Shown: piece after piece, positions 25,387-35,235 of the stretch
How positions within the stretch are numbered: the first letter of the stretch is position 1
Layout: each line of letters begins with the position of its first letter
Assembly: GCF_015209595.1 (NCBI RefSeq)
Contig: NZ_JADEYS010000004.1
Location: 62,001 to 126,000, forward strand
Origin: Pontibacterium sinense
GTDB lineage: Bacteria; Pseudomonadota; Gammaproteobacteria; Pseudomonadales; Balneatricaceae
DNA: 64,000 nucleotides
Reading direction: 5' to 3'
Translations under genes and position numbers: made by a program
The notes under the pieces: model-generated
Seen by the model: the letters and a program-made list of their open reading frames with translations, nothing else
The model's database searches: none
Told to the model about the DNA's origin: nothing

Positions 25387-26783
25387 AGCAATTGTGTCCA
25401 GCTGTCAAAACGGGCTGGTAGTGCACTGTAAGGCGCAGGCGTGAAGACTTGCTCCCCGGATCTGCGCCAGTCAGGACTGCGACTGAGCAACCAGGCGGCC
25501 CCTCTGGATGAAGATTCCGGGTCGGTCATTCGATGTACATTAAGTCCGCTCAGGTTCGCTAATCCTTGTGCCATCCAGTCGAGTTGGCTCAACCCTCCAC
25601 TGAGATGAATGCTGGTGGGAAAGCTACCGACATTGCGCATGGCGATGATATTCCGTTGAATCAGAAACAGTATGCTTTCTGCAACCGCCAGTACTTTTGA
25701 TTTCGGATCAAAGGGCGGTAAGCCCTGCCAGCCGCTTTCCACACTGCACCAATCCGGCGAGCCTAAGCCACCCACACCGTTCACAAACAGGGGCAGGGGT
25801 TGATAACGTTGTCGCCAGCTATCACTGTTCTGGTAGTTCAGACCAAGTGGCAGACTGGTCAGGTTCAATGCTGTGGCCGCACCGTTCACCGTACCTTCAA
25901 GGACGAGCAATTCATCATTCAGATCACTGTAGGCGGGCGCTACGAGCAGCCGGGTCTGTGGGCGCTCCTGCGCTTCGACGAGGAGTGGCATCTGGATAAA
26001 TGCGCCGGTCCCCATATTGACGGAAAGGGCGCTGGGATTTGGCCAGCCGTTGCTAAACAGCGCTGAAGGTTGATCTCCGCAGACCAGCTTTAAGGGAATA
26101 CGTAATCCTGCCAACTCTAAGGTGCCATATCGATAGAGGCTGGGACGGATGTCTGGAAGGTATTCAGCGGGAATATCAAACAGGGCACGTAACGGGTTGC
26201 TCCAATCTCTGGCTTCAAGTGAATAGAGCTGGGTACGGGCCGCATTAACGCGATCGATCAAAAACGGATGTTCGCGGCACAGATGAAAAATTAGAAATGA
26301 AGCGAGACTGCCACAGGCGAGTTGGTAACGTCTTTGAGCCTCGATCATGGCGCTTGCGGATAACAGATAGGCCCATTTACTGGCTGGACTGTGGCTATTG
26401 GCAACCAATCCAGAGATGCGTTGAATCTCCTGATGGTGGTGATAAAGCTGATCGATGATGGATTGTCCGCTTTTATCCTGCCAGCCAATCAGGGGTGTCA
26501 GGGGCTGTCCTGAGATTCGGTCCCAGCAAAGACAGCTTGAGCGTTGGCAGATGAGTGCTGCGCGCATCGGCAGGCAATGTTGTTGAGGCGTTAATTGTTG
26601 CAAAGCATTGGTAGCGGCTCGGCGCAGGGAATCTACAATCCATTTCGGATCGGGGCTGGTATTCCCTATATCGGTTTTTTGTTCAACGCGGGACTGAGCT
26701 AAACTTTCCCCGTAATCGTTGAAAATCAGCGCCCGGCTCGCTTGCCCGCCCTGATCAAGAACCAGATAAAGCGTATCAGACAA
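25350..26783 (-). CDS. FGGY-family carbohydrate kinase, glycerol-kinase-like
   Basis: This 477-residue kinase shows LVLDQGGQASRALIFN at the N-terminus (GlpK has DQGTTSSRA), GWQDKSGQ, KLVCGDQPSALFSNGW, VNMGTGAFIQMPL and SGGLSQLDWMAQGLANLSG near 400. This is closest to glycerol kinase in motif order, but the phosphate-binding DQGTTS is changed to DQGGQAS. The substrate may therefore differ from glycerol. The TTG at 26783 is chosen because AAGGGG lies six bases upstream; a GTG two codons earlier overlaps that site. It converges on the short GlpD gene, with overlapping ends, suggesting a functional neighbourhood for glycerol phosphates. Confidence 0.82.
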   Translation of the reverse strand: MSDTLYLVLDQGGQASRALIFNDYGESLAQSRVEQKTDIGNTSPDPKWIVDSLRRAATNALQQLTPQQHCLPMRAALICQRSSCLCWDRISGQPLTPLIGWQDKSGQSIIDQLYHHHQEIQRISGLVANSHSPASKWAYLLSASAMIEAQRRYQLACGSLASFLIFHLCREHPFLIDRVNAARTQLYSLEARDWSNPLRALFDIPAEYLPDIRPSLYRYGTLELAGLRIPLKLVCGDQPSALFSNGWPNPSALSVNMGTGAFIQMPLLVEAQERPQTRLLVAPAYSDLNDELLVLEGTVNGAATALNLTSLPLGLNYQNSDSWRQRYQPLPLFVNGVGGLGSPDWCSVESGWQGLPPFDPKSKVLAVAESILFLIQRNIIAMRNVGSFPTSIHLSGGLSQLDWMAQGLANLSGLNVHRMTDPESSSRGAAWLLSRSPDWRRSGEQVFTPAPYSALPARFDSWTQLLHAALLAASNRR

Positions 26784-26967
26784 TAGCACCCCCTTAGGCT
26801 AAGCCCTGTACCTACAGCATAGTCCTGAGTCAATTACTCAGCGAGCAATTCAGCTACAATGCATGCAGTCTGTGATCAGTTCGCAGCAATGTCGTGTTAT
26901 ATATTAGGCATTTATAGGCGTTCGCAGGATCGCTCGGATAGGTATTAGGGTAGTGATGGAGGTAAGA

Positions 26968-29109
26968 ATGACCCGGCGCGAAACTGTCGTGCAATTGCTG
27001 GAAGGAGCCCGGCGCAATAATCATCGTCAGTTGCTGGTAGTGTCCGGTGATCATGACTGGACAATCGCACAGGCTGAACAGATTCAGGGCTGGTTGTGCG
27101 CTCACGCGGATAGGAAACTCTGGGTCTCTCAGCAAGCGCCTGCCGGAAGCACAGGTGTGGGGTCTCGTGATTTACATCGTTATCTCGGACGTGAAACCGA
27201 GCTACTAATCTTTGATGCCTGGGACGGTTTTAATCCCAATGCCTTTGGCCAAATTAGTGGCACCTTGTGTGGTGGCGGGTTGTTGATTCTATTGTGCCCT
27301 GAATTGAACGACTGGCACGAATATGAAGATCCGGAGCACAAAGCGCTGGTGGTTGAGCCGTACGGTGTTGACGCGGTAGGGCGACGTTTTATCCGTCGAT
27401 TGGTTTCGCTGATTCACCAAGAGGATCAACTGGCACTGCTGACGCGTGACGGCTTTCACGCCGAGCCTTATGAACACTCGATACCATCCCCTTTTGGACA
27501 CAATACTGTATCTGCGCCTTATGCGTCTGCGGATCAACACAAAGCCGTTGAACTGATCATAAAAACGTTGTCTCGTGGCCGGCGTCCTGTGGTGATGACC
27601 GCAGATCGGGGGCGTGGTAAATCCGCAGCATTGGGTATTACCGCAAGTCAACTGATGCTCAAGGGTAACCAGCAGGTGTGGGTAACGGCGCCGTCTGTTG
27701 ATAATGTCGCCGAGGTTTTTACGCATGCGGCCGCACAGTTAGCACCGGTGCAGGTTGAAAAGGGGCGTGTCACTTGCGGTTCAACAGTACTGCAATATAT
27801 TGCCCCCGATGACGCCTGTCGTATCGATGGGCATGGGGCCGTTTTGCTGGTGGATGAAGCCGCGGCGATTCCTGCACCTGTGCTGACGCGTCTCTTAGAT
27901 CGTTTCCCTCGAATTGTATTCTCTACCACGATTCACGGTTATGAAGGCACAGGACAGGGATTTGCTGTGCGTTTTCGGCGTGAACTGGATCGGCGCACAC
28001 CGAACTGGAAAGCCATCGAATTACTGGAGCCGATACGCTGGTCTGGGGGCGATCCTCTGGAAGCCTTCATATTTGAAAGCTTGTTGCTGAATGCGGAGGC
28101 GCTGTCTGAAGATCAAGCGCAGCGGTGTGATGGCGAAGCGCTGACAATACGCTGTGTGGAGAGGGATCAGCTACTGGCCGATGATGTGTTGCTCAAACAG
28201 TTATTTGGCCTGCTGGTATTGGCACATTACCGTACAACCCCCGGTGATCTGCGTATCTTACTCGATAGTCCAAACCTGACGGTATGGGTTGCCCAGCAGG
28301 ACAAGCAGGTGGTCGGCGCGGCCCTGATTGCGGAAGAGGGGCCTATTTCAGTGGAATTGGCCCAGGCGCTTTGGGAAGGTACCCGTCGCCCGAAGGGGCA
28401 TCTGTTACCGCAAACCGTAATTGGTCAGGAAGGTTATCTGGAAGCTGCCCCTTTGCGTTGTGGTCGGATTATGCGCATCGCAGTGCATCCGATGTTGCAA
28501 CGACAGGGTGTTGCTCGTCAGATGTTACGTGAGATTGCTGAGTATGGCATGCAGCATCAATGGGATTACCTGGGATCTAGCTTTGGTGCGACCGAAGAGT
28601 TATTGCTGTTTTGGCAGAACAATGGCTTTGGTACGATTCGACTGGGAGAGAACCGTGATGCCGTAAGCGGGACTCATGCAGCGTTGGTGTGCCGCCCGTT
28701 GTCTGACCCCGGACGTTTGATGTTTAACCACTTACGTGATCGTTTTACTCAGCAGCTGCCTTTGCTGTTGGGGTACAACTTACGGGACCTGGAAGTTGAA
28801 GTATTGCCAATGCTGCTTCAAGGGATGCGTTTTGATACCGACCTTAGCCGACACGACCTGCGTGATCTGGAAGCATTCGTTCAACACAATCGTAGTTATG
28901 AAAGCTGTATCGCACCCATTCGCAAGTTAGTCATTCGTGCGTTGAAAAATCGTTCAGTTTGGCACGCGTTGACACCGGACGAGCTATCCTTATTGGTATC
29001 TAAAGCATTACAGCAACGCAGTTGGGAGGAGATAAACGCGGAATCTGGTCGGAAAACACTGATGAGACGCATGCGTGCGTTGATTGGTGAATGCCTCAGA
29101 TTATCCTGA
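26968..29109 (+). CDS. tmcA: tRNA(Met) cytidine acetyltransferase
   Basis: This 713-residue protein acetylates the wobble cytidine of elongator tRNA-Met using acetyl-CoA and ATP. Domains in order: an N-terminal DUF1726 region (1-150); an RNA-helicase-like ATPase with P-loop TADRGRGKSAALG near 211 and Walker B VLLVDEAAAIPAPVL near 293; a GNAT region around GRIMRIAVHPMLQRQGVARQML near 500; then a helical tRNA-binding tail. ATG 26968 follows GGAGG at five bases; an in-frame GTG at 26953 and ATG at 26956 lie before that site. Length agrees with E. coli TmcA (671) plus small insertions. Single gene. Confidence 0.95.
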   Translation: MTRRETVVQLLEGARRNNHRQLLVVSGDHDWTIAQAEQIQGWLCAHADRKLWVSQQAPAGSTGVGSRDLHRYLGRETELLIFDAWDGFNPNAFGQISGTLCGGGLLILLCPELNDWHEYEDPEHKALVVEPYGVDAVGRRFIRRLVSLIHQEDQLALLTRDGFHAEPYEHSIPSPFGHNTVSAPYASADQHKAVELIIKTLSRGRRPVVMTADRGRGKSAALGITASQLMLKGNQQVWVTAPSVDNVAEVFTHAAAQLAPVQVEKGRVTCGSTVLQYIAPDDACRIDGHGAVLLVDEAAAIPAPVLTRLLDRFPRIVFSTTIHGYEGTGQGFAVRFRRELDRRTPNWKAIELLEPIRWSGGDPLEAFIFESLLLNAEALSEDQAQRCDGEALTIRCVERDQLLADDVLLKQLFGLLVLAHYRTTPGDLRILLDSPNLTVWVAQQDKQVVGAALIAEEGPISVELAQALWEGTRRPKGHLLPQTVIGQEGYLEAAPLRCGRIMRIAVHPMLQRQGVARQMLREIAEYGMQHQWDYLGSSFGATEELLLFWQNNGFGTIRLGENRDAVSGTHAALVCRPLSDPGRLMFNHLRDRFTQQLPLLLGYNLRDLEVEVLPMLLQGMRFDTDLSRHDLRDLEAFVQHNRSYESCIAPIRKLVIRALKNRSVWHALTPDELSLLVSKALQQRSWEEINAESGRKTLMRRMRALIGECLRLS

Positions 29110-29367
29110 TGAGAGAAGCAGAGGTGATGAAAAATTGTCCGCCTCTGGTTGTCGTCAGACCGCTCACTTTCTCGAAGAAGTGTTGTCATAATGCTCAGTT
29201 AGACTCTGTTGCTGTCCTGAAAACTGACCTCGGTATTCATACATGCGTGACACGTCACTTAACGTTTTTGTGATCGTCTTTGATACCTGATTGACAGGTG
29301 TCAAAAACATAAAGCGATGCCGAGCTATATAGTTAGTCATATGCACACAATTACTGGAGGCTTCGTT

Positions 29368-29916
29368 ATGACCATCCTGAATGAGTTGCACCAGGATCAT
29401 ATCAATCTCAACAAGATGTTAGCGATCTTGCGTCTTAAGGTTAAAAAACTTAGGGCGGGGAATCATCCGAACTTCAGCCTGATGGCTGATGTGATTGATT
29501 ACATTTCAAATTATGCCGATGCATATCATCACCCCCGTGAGGACGGTTTGTACCGTCACTTCCATGGTCGTAGTTCTGAACTGGATGCATTACTCACAAA
29601 CTGTGAAGAAGCCCATCAGAATATGCGTGTGACCTGTTTGGAATTATCAGAAACCATTGATGGTATCTTGCACGATGCGGTGATTCCGATGGATGAATTT
29701 ACCGACAAGCTGGAAGTGTTTTTGGATGAACAGGATGAGCATCTTAACCTCGAAGAGGGATCGCTGTTTCCAATGATTCAGGGCGTTGCGACAGATCAGG
29801 ATTGGGCGCAGTTGATCACTGAATTGCCGAAGTCTGATGATCCTCTATTTGGTGAAAAACAGGCTGTGCAATACACCGAGTTATATAAAGAGCTTTTGGT
29901 GGACATGAACGAATAG
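29368..29916 (+). CDS. Hemerythrin-domain protein
   Basis: This is a 182-residue single-domain hemerythrin-like protein with candidate diiron ligands in ELHQDHINLNKML near residue 5-17, YADAYHHPREDGLY near 51-64, EEAHQNM near 82 and LDEQDEHLNLEEGSLFP near 120-136. It gives the H-HxxxE-H-HxxxD type pattern of HHE domains. Such proteins bind oxygen, NO or iron, or repair iron-sulfur centres; the specific role is not evident. ATG 29368 follows TGGAGG at seven bases; a longer in-frame start at 29317 lacks a ribosome site. A GGDEF gene lies downstream in the opposite direction. Confidence 0.88.
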   Translation: MTILNELHQDHINLNKMLAILRLKVKKLRAGNHPNFSLMADVIDYISNYADAYHHPREDGLYRHFHGRSSELDALLTNCEEAHQNMRVTCLELSETIDGILHDAVIPMDEFTDKLEVFLDEQDEHLNLEEGSLFPMIQGVATDQDWAQLITELPKSDDPLFGEKQAVQYTELYKELLVDMNE

Positions 29917-30030
29917 AAGACCCGGGTAAACACGCGGGGCAGAGTAATTCTATATGCTGGATTGTGTACTTCTGATGTAGTTGTTTTCTGGCGTCAGGGA
30001 TATCGCTACCTATCCAAGCAGACGAGTATG

Positions 30031-31167
30031 TTATACCACTTCCAAATTTGGCTTCACGGGGTTTTCTGATCCTGAGGTAGCAACAAACTGAACCTGGTCT
30101 CGACCCGCCGCTTTTGAGTGGTACACCGCTTTATCAGCGGCGGAGATCAGGTTATAGGCAAGCCTTTCGAAAGTATCTCGTGTATACGTTGCAGGATAAC
30201 AGGTTGAAACCCCTATCGAGGTGGTCATTCGAAAAGGTTCACCCTTATCGCTGCGGAAGATGAGGGCATTAAATTTTTCCCGCAGGTTGTCTGCCAGTTG
30301 AACGGACTGAAGTTCATCACAGTTTGGCAAGAGAATCGAAAACTCCTCACCGCCATAGCGCGCCACAACGTCTGATTTACGCTGCTGTTGCTTCAAAAAG
30401 CCGCCGACCGTTCGTAGTACGCGGTCACCAGATAAGTGGCCATATTTATCGTTGACGAGTTTAAAGTAGTCCAGATCCAGAAACAGACAGCTCAGTGGGT
30501 ATTCACTGCGGCTGGCGCGAGATATTTCCCTTTGAATTTCAATCTCGAACGAGCGCCGGTTGTTCACGCGGGTCAGCATATCGATGATGCTCATCCGCTT
30601 CATATTTTCGTAGTTGATACAGTTTTCTATACAGATCGATATGACGGATGCCAGATGCTTGATGTAGTCGTACATCAGCGCATTGGAGTATCGGGTCGGA
30701 TCTCCGCTGCCTAGATGAAGGCTGCCAATGATGCAGTTGTGGCGTTCAAGTGGCAGCAGGGCGCAGGACAAAATGTAATGGGAACCCGGAAATGCGGTTT
30801 CTTTGATCGAATCGTCCGGTTCTCCTACAACGAGCTTTTTGTCGGTGTAGAGGGTATTTAGCAAGCGTTGGTTTTCAACAAAGCGCAGGGTGTTCGCCGG
30901 CGGAGGAGGAACATAGTCTTCAAGCAGGGTACGTGCGGCTTGCTCAGGATCAAACAGTACAAGGTTTACCGCATCAAGACGGAAGTATTCACGAAACTCG
31001 ATCAGGATCAGGTCCAACAGTTCAGACAACTGGGTACAGGAGAGAAGACGTATCTCCATCTCAAAAAAACTCTTTACGATAGCTTCGTTGCGTTCGACCT
31101 TGGAGGCCAGCAAACGCAGCGATCGTTTGAGTTCTCTGTTTTCCCGTTCCAACGAATGTTTACTCAT
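30031..31167 (-). CDS. Diguanylate cyclase with DUF484/GAF-like sensor
   Basis: This 378-residue cytosolic protein has an N-terminal helix (ENRELKRSLRLLASKVERNE), a GAF/DUF484-like sensor (about 40-190) and a GGDEF domain starting MLTRVNNRRSFEIEI near 197. The active site is intact (RYGGEEFSILLP), metal-binding FLDLDYFKLVNDKYGH is present, and the inhibitory RxxD site is RKSD five residues upstream. It should therefore make c-di-GMP from GTP and be product-inhibited. The signal sensed is unknown. ATG 31167 is used; it stands alone after a 181-bp gap from iorB. Confidence 0.93.
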   Translation of the reverse strand: MSKHSLERENRELKRSLRLLASKVERNEAIVKSFFEMEIRLLSCTQLSELLDLILIEFREYFRLDAVNLVLFDPEQAARTLLEDYVPPPPANTLRFVENQRLLNTLYTDKKLVVGEPDDSIKETAFPGSHYILSCALLPLERHNCIIGSLHLGSGDPTRYSNALMYDYIKHLASVISICIENCINYENMKRMSIIDMLTRVNNRRSFEIEIQREISRASRSEYPLSCLFLDLDYFKLVNDKYGHLSGDRVLRTVGGFLKQQQRKSDVVARYGGEEFSILLPNCDELQSVQLADNLREKFNALIFRSDKGEPFRMTTSIGVSTCYPATYTRDTFERLAYNLISAADKAVYHSKAAGRDQVQFVATSGSENPVKPNLEVV

Positions 31168-31305
31168 CCTGTCCCCGGTGTTCTCTCCGTACTAAAGGTT
31201 ATCGGCGAGCTGTGACAAATATAAAACGAAATTTTTGACGAAGGAACTGCAAAAAACCGGTTGCGGGATCGAGTGTGGCTTACGGAGCCAGAAAAGGCAG
31301 GTATA

Positions 31306-31333
31306 GCGCCGATCGTTATTCAACGACCGGCGC
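31306..31333 (-). terminator. Candidate iorAB terminator
   Basis: GCGCCGATCGTT-ATTC-AACGACCGGCGC forms a 12-bp stem with one mismatch, 16 bp past the iorB stop on the minus strand. The tail TATACCTGCCTTTTC is only moderately U-rich. Confidence 0.55.
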
Positions 31334-31348
31334 ATGCGTGAGGGGTGA

Positions 31349-31942
31349 TCAGGAGAAGGCTTTGCGGCCCAGTTCAAACGCCTGATGGTTTAGAGCAAGC
31401 AGGGCTTCCCCTTTATTTTTAAAGCGTGCTGTCAGGCTATTTTCGATGGTACCGGCAGGAAATGGTAAGCGATCAGAAATTGCACCCAGCATAATACTAT
31501 TAACCAAACGCCGATCACCCAGGTCAATCGCAGATTGTCCTGCATTGTAGTCATGAGTTTCGACACCCATTTTCCTCATCTTTTCGATTGGTTCATCCGG
31601 ATAATCAAATAAACCAATTGAAACAACGGGTGGTTCCTGTGCAAAGGTATTGACCATCGCCAGGCCGTTATCTTTAAGATGAGATGCCCAACGCAGCGCT
31701 TCCGCCGGTTCAAACGCGAGCATCAGATCAGCATCCCCAGCTTGAATTGCAGGCGAGTAGACCTTGGGCCCAAATCGGACGTGAGAGGTCACAACACCGC
31801 CACGTTGTGCCATACCGGCCACTTCCGTTTTTTTGACATCGTAGCCCAGAGAAAGCGCGCTGGTGGCGAGTATATCGGCGGCAGTCATCACACCCTGCCC
31901 TCCGATGCCGACAACGAGAATATTAGTCACTTCGTTATTCAC
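31349..31942 (-). CDS. iorB: Indolepyruvate ferredoxin oxidoreductase, beta subunit
   Basis: This 197-residue gamma-domain subunit of the 2-oxoacid:acceptor oxidoreductase family has ILVVGIGGQGVMTAADILATSAL at residues 8-30 and VKKTEVAGMAQRGGVVTSHVRFG at 36-58, both hallmark segments. With IorA it oxidatively decarboxylates aryl pyruvates to aryl-acetyl-CoA, reducing ferredoxin. It starts with GTG inside the iorA stop (GTGA overlap), so the two are translationally coupled. Confidence 0.93.
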   Translation of the reverse strand: MNNEVTNILVVGIGGQGVMTAADILATSALSLGYDVKKTEVAGMAQRGGVVTSHVRFGPKVYSPAIQAGDADLMLAFEPAEALRWASHLKDNGLAMVNTFAQEPPVVSIGLFDYPDEPIEKMRKMGVETHDYNAGQSAIDLGDRRLVNSIMLGAISDRLPFPAGTIENSLTARFKNKGEALLALNHQAFELGRKAFS

Positions 31943-33804
31943 TTGATTTCCACCGCATCTATTTTAGTGACGTTGTAAGCCGGAATAATGGCATCTGGGG
32001 CGCAAGGTTTAGTGCATAAATTACAGCCTGTGCAGGCAGCTGTATCGATGCTGACAAAGGCGAGCTCTTTCTCTTTCCCGTTTGGCTTCACAACGGTCTC
32101 ACGACGATCAACCAGAATAGCCGGACAGCCGACATCCAGACAGTTGCTGCAACCGGTACATTTGTCCGCGTCTACTTTCAGCGGTGGCAGCTTGCTGTAG
32201 CGTTCGGTGAGAACGCAGGGTTGGTTGGTGATGATGACCGACGGTTCAGGCACTTTGACCTCCTGTCGCAGTGCTTTAAACAGAATCGGCATCTCGTACG
32301 GATTGACTTCGTGGATCCGCTCCGGTTTTACACCCAGGGCTTCACACAGCTTGCGGAAGTCTACCTGCATGGTTTGTTCGCCATGCAAGTTAAGGCCTGA
32401 CGACGGTGCATCCTGTCCGCCCGTCATACCCACCGCACGGTTATCCAGCAGCAGAATAGTGACGTTGCCCTTGTTGTAGGTGATGTCTAGCAGGCCCTGC
32501 ATGCCCATGTGCAGGAACGTAGAGTCACCAATGACCGCGAGCACGTTCTTGTTCTCATCGCACTCTGCGCGGCCTTTATCCAAGCCTTGAGCCACACTCA
32601 GTGAGGCGCCCATGCTGATGGTGGTATCCAGTGCATTCCAAGGGTGCCCTGCCCCGAGTGTATAGCAGCCGATATCGCCAGAGATGATGGTGTTCTTCAC
32701 ATGAGACAGACAGTAATAGATGCCCAGATGTGGACATGCGACACACATGGTCGGAGGGCGAGGGAATACTTGTGCGGTAGGAATCAGTTCGCTTTCCGCA
32801 ATGGCTTCCCCAATAAGTTTACTGACCGGCGGTGTAATAACGGATGGTGACAATTCGCCAATTTTCGGCAGCAGATCTTTGCCGTAAACGTCTACACCGG
32901 CGGCACGCAGTTCGGTCTCCAGAAGCGGTTCGACCTCCTCGACCACAACCAGTTTTTCCACATCTCCAGCGAAGCTGCGAATGCTCTCAATGGGTGCTGG
33001 ATGGCTGAAACCCAGTTTAAATACCGGCGCATCCGGGAACGATTCTTTCACGTGATAGTAGGCCGCGCCAGATGTGACGAAACCAACTCGCGTATCCGAA
33101 CCTGTGTCGATGCGGTTAAGCTCGGTGTCGGCAGCAAAACTTTTTAAGGTTTCATCGCGTGCCATCATCATTGGAATTCGATTCTTAGCGTTACCGGGAA
33201 CCATGACAAAGCGCGCAGGATCTTTCTTAAACCCAGTACCTGTATGGGCTTCGGCTTCGCTGTTAATGACGACACCTTTCACATGGCAGATACGGGTGGT
33301 CAGGCGAACGATGACTGGTACCTCAAACTGCTCGGAGATACCGTAGGCCGCCCGAGTCATTTCATAGGCTTCTTGCGCATCGCTGGGTTCGAGTATCGGC
33401 AGGTGAGCAAAGCGGCCCCAATAGCGGGAGTCTTGTTCATTCTGCGATGATGACAAACCCACATCATCCGCGACGACGATAACCAGGCCGCCGACAGCGC
33501 CGACCAATGTCTGAGTCATAAAAGCATCGGACGCAACATTCATTCCGACATGTTTCATTGCACACAGAGCACGACTGCCTGCCATTGACGCACCAATGGC
33601 CACTTCCAGAGAGACTTTCTCGTTGATCGACCATTCTGAATAGATGTCGGGATACTGAGAAACGTACTCAAGGATTTCAGTGGAAGGTGTGCCTGGATAA
33701 GCTGCAGCAACTTTCACACCCGCATCACGGGCTGCCTGGGCTATAGCTTCGTTACCAGAGATAAACTGGCGCAGATCTGCGGATCTGGGTTCGGCGGCGT
33801 TCAA
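31939..33804 (-). CDS. iorA: Indolepyruvate ferredoxin oxidoreductase, alpha subunit
   Basis: This 621-residue subunit has an N-terminal pyrimidine-binding domain (GNEAIAQAARDAGVKVAAAYPGTPSTEI), then a thiamine-diphosphate domain with CPHLGIYYC, GDIGCYTLGAGHPW and VIGDSTFLHMGMQGL. A C-terminal two-cluster ferredoxin region has CTGCSNCLDVGCPAILV and CTGCNLCTKPCAPDAI. The TTG at 33804 is selected because AAGGAG lies six bases upstream; an in-frame GTG 14 codons earlier contains this site in its reading frame. The operon likely degrades aromatic amino acids. An Lrp-type regulator lies upstream in the same direction. Confidence 0.94.
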   Translation of the reverse strand: MNAAEPRSADLRQFISGNEAIAQAARDAGVKVAAAYPGTPSTEILEYVSQYPDIYSEWSINEKVSLEVAIGASMAGSRALCAMKHVGMNVASDAFMTQTLVGAVGGLVIVVADDVGLSSSQNEQDSRYWGRFAHLPILEPSDAQEAYEMTRAAYGISEQFEVPVIVRLTTRICHVKGVVINSEAEAHTGTGFKKDPARFVMVPGNAKNRIPMMMARDETLKSFAADTELNRIDTGSDTRVGFVTSGAAYYHVKESFPDAPVFKLGFSHPAPIESIRSFAGDVEKLVVVEEVEPLLETELRAAGVDVYGKDLLPKIGELSPSVITPPVSKLIGEAIAESELIPTAQVFPRPPTMCVACPHLGIYYCLSHVKNTIISGDIGCYTLGAGHPWNALDTTISMGASLSVAQGLDKGRAECDENKNVLAVIGDSTFLHMGMQGLLDITYNKGNVTILLLDNRAVGMTGGQDAPSSGLNLHGEQTMQVDFRKLCEALGVKPERIHEVNPYEMPILFKALRQEVKVPEPSVIITNQPCVLTERYSKLPPLKVDADKCTGCSNCLDVGCPAILVDRRETVVKPNGKEKELAFVSIDTAACTGCNLCTKPCAPDAIIPAYNVTKIDAVEIK

Positions 33805-34077
33805 TATCGGCTCCTTGGGTGTGCTTATGATAGTTTTTTGGTGCACACCTATGTGAAAAATGAATCATTTTGAGCCATGTTACGCAGTTACCCATACGGG
33901 GCTTTAGATCCAGATCAAATTTTGGACAGAAGATGCGTGAATTGTTCTATGGTTGGAATTTTATTTCTTTTTTAGGAAAAAGTTGGAATTATTTTTCTTG
34001 TCTTTTTGGGCGCAAAGTAATCCCTGCCTTTGATCGTAAAAGTGATCAGGCGATGAGATTAGGGTATATCGAGAGGT

Positions 34078-34536
34078 TTAGAGTGGAAGCGCGGTGGTGG
34101 ACTTTTTCTGGTTTAAGACAAAGCTGGTGTTCATCGAGCGGATATCGGTCTGACGTAAAAGCTCGCGATTGATATAAGTTTCGTAGGCTTCCATGCTGCC
34201 GCAAGCGATTTTCAGCAGATAATCGTATTCGCCGCTGACTGAGCAACATTCTAAGATTTGGGCGCTGGAGCGGACAAAAGCGTCGAAGCGCTCTGATGAT
34301 TCCGGGCGGTGATCGTTCAGAGATACCTGAGCATAAGCGAGAACAGGCACGCCAATCTCTTTAGGTGCTAATAGCGCTACATACTCTTTTATAACGCCAA
34401 CCTCTTCAAGACGCTTTACCCGACGCCAACAAGGGGAGGGTGAAAGGCCTACTTTTTCAGCAAGCTCTTGGTTCGACAAACGAGCATCTTTTTGTAATTG
34501 ATCAAGAATTGCCAGGTCGAGTGGGTCGAGTTTCAT
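34078..34536 (-). CDS. Lrp/AsnC-family transcriptional regulator
   Basis: The 152-residue protein has the N-terminal helix-turn-helix DQLQKDARLSNQELAEKVGLSPSPCWRRVKRLEEVGVI (positions about 9-45) and a C-terminal RAM ligand-binding domain with YAQVSLNDHRPESSERF and SGEYDYLLKIACGSMEAYE. ATG 34536 is chosen from family length and domain start; 13 further in-frame codons exist upstream. The ribosome site is poor. It lies 273 bp upstream of iorA in the same orientation and is a likely local regulator responding to an amino acid. Confidence 0.9.
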   Translation of the reverse strand: MKLDPLDLAILDQLQKDARLSNQELAEKVGLSPSPCWRRVKRLEEVGVIKEYVALLAPKEIGVPVLAYAQVSLNDHRPESSERFDAFVRSSAQILECCSVSGEYDYLLKIACGSMEAYETYINRELLRQTDIRSMNTSFVLNQKKSTTALPL

Positions 34537-34655
34537 GGGTATTTTATTTCTCTGAATATCTAAATGGAGCAACATTCTTCTGTCGTGGTTGGATTGTAAT
34601 GCTTTTTTCCCAGCAGGTCTGTGTCAAAAGTGCGTTCAGGATCAAGGAGAGGGAT

Positions 34656-35138
34656 CTATTTCAACGTTTTGCTGGCAATAACTTCGTACGCTGTGAACTG
34701 TTCTCTTTGCCAAAATGCAGCGGCTGTTGGGTTATCACTGTCCCATGCGACTTGGAGGCACTGGGCCCCCATTGCCTTCAACTGTGTTTCGGCAGCTTGT
34801 AAAAGTGCGGATGCTATACCGTGGCGACGCAAGTCCGGTTCAACCCAAAGAGAATACAGAACGGCTATCTTGGGCAATGCGACCGCTGGCTTTTCATAAA
34901 CATACGCTGACAACGTCCCTACTAGCCCGTTTTCCGTTTCGGCGACCAGCGAGATCGCGGTTTCTGACGTAATACTATGAGTGACTAAATTTTCAGTACG
35001 TTGTTTCACTTCATCCTGCAGATCGCCGCCGAAAGGTTGCTGCTTTTTGCTGGCGTCTAGTTTTAGCCAAAGCAAACAGATCGACTCAATTTCACTTTCA
35101 AGCGCCGGTCGGATGGAAAATGTTTGAGGGGTAAGCAT
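34656..35138 (-). CDS. GNAT-family N-acetyltransferase
   Basis: This is a 160-residue single-domain acetyltransferase. The acetyl-CoA-binding segment is VLYSLWVEPDLRRHGIASALLQAAE near residue 94-118 (motif R-x-x-G-x-A), followed by QCLQVAWDSDNPTAAAFWQREQF, which matches the family's final strand and helix. Preceding strands ISLVAETENGLVGTLSAYVYEKP fit the GNAT core. The acceptor substrate is not predictable from sequence. It lies between the Lrp gene and the divergent rsuA, 97 bp from the latter start. Confidence 0.85.
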   Translation of the reverse strand: MLTPQTFSIRPALESEIESICLLWLKLDASKKQQPFGGDLQDEVKQRTENLVTHSITSETAISLVAETENGLVGTLSAYVYEKPAVALPKIAVLYSLWVEPDLRRHGIASALLQAAETQLKAMGAQCLQVAWDSDNPTAAAFWQREQFTAYEVIASKTLK

Positions 35139-35235
35139 CTTTCAGGGGCACCTTATCAACGGAAGATGCGTTTTATTGTATCTGAAGTGCTGCTGTATGG
35201 GCGGTCTAATGGTGAACTCTGGCATAATAGCGCCC

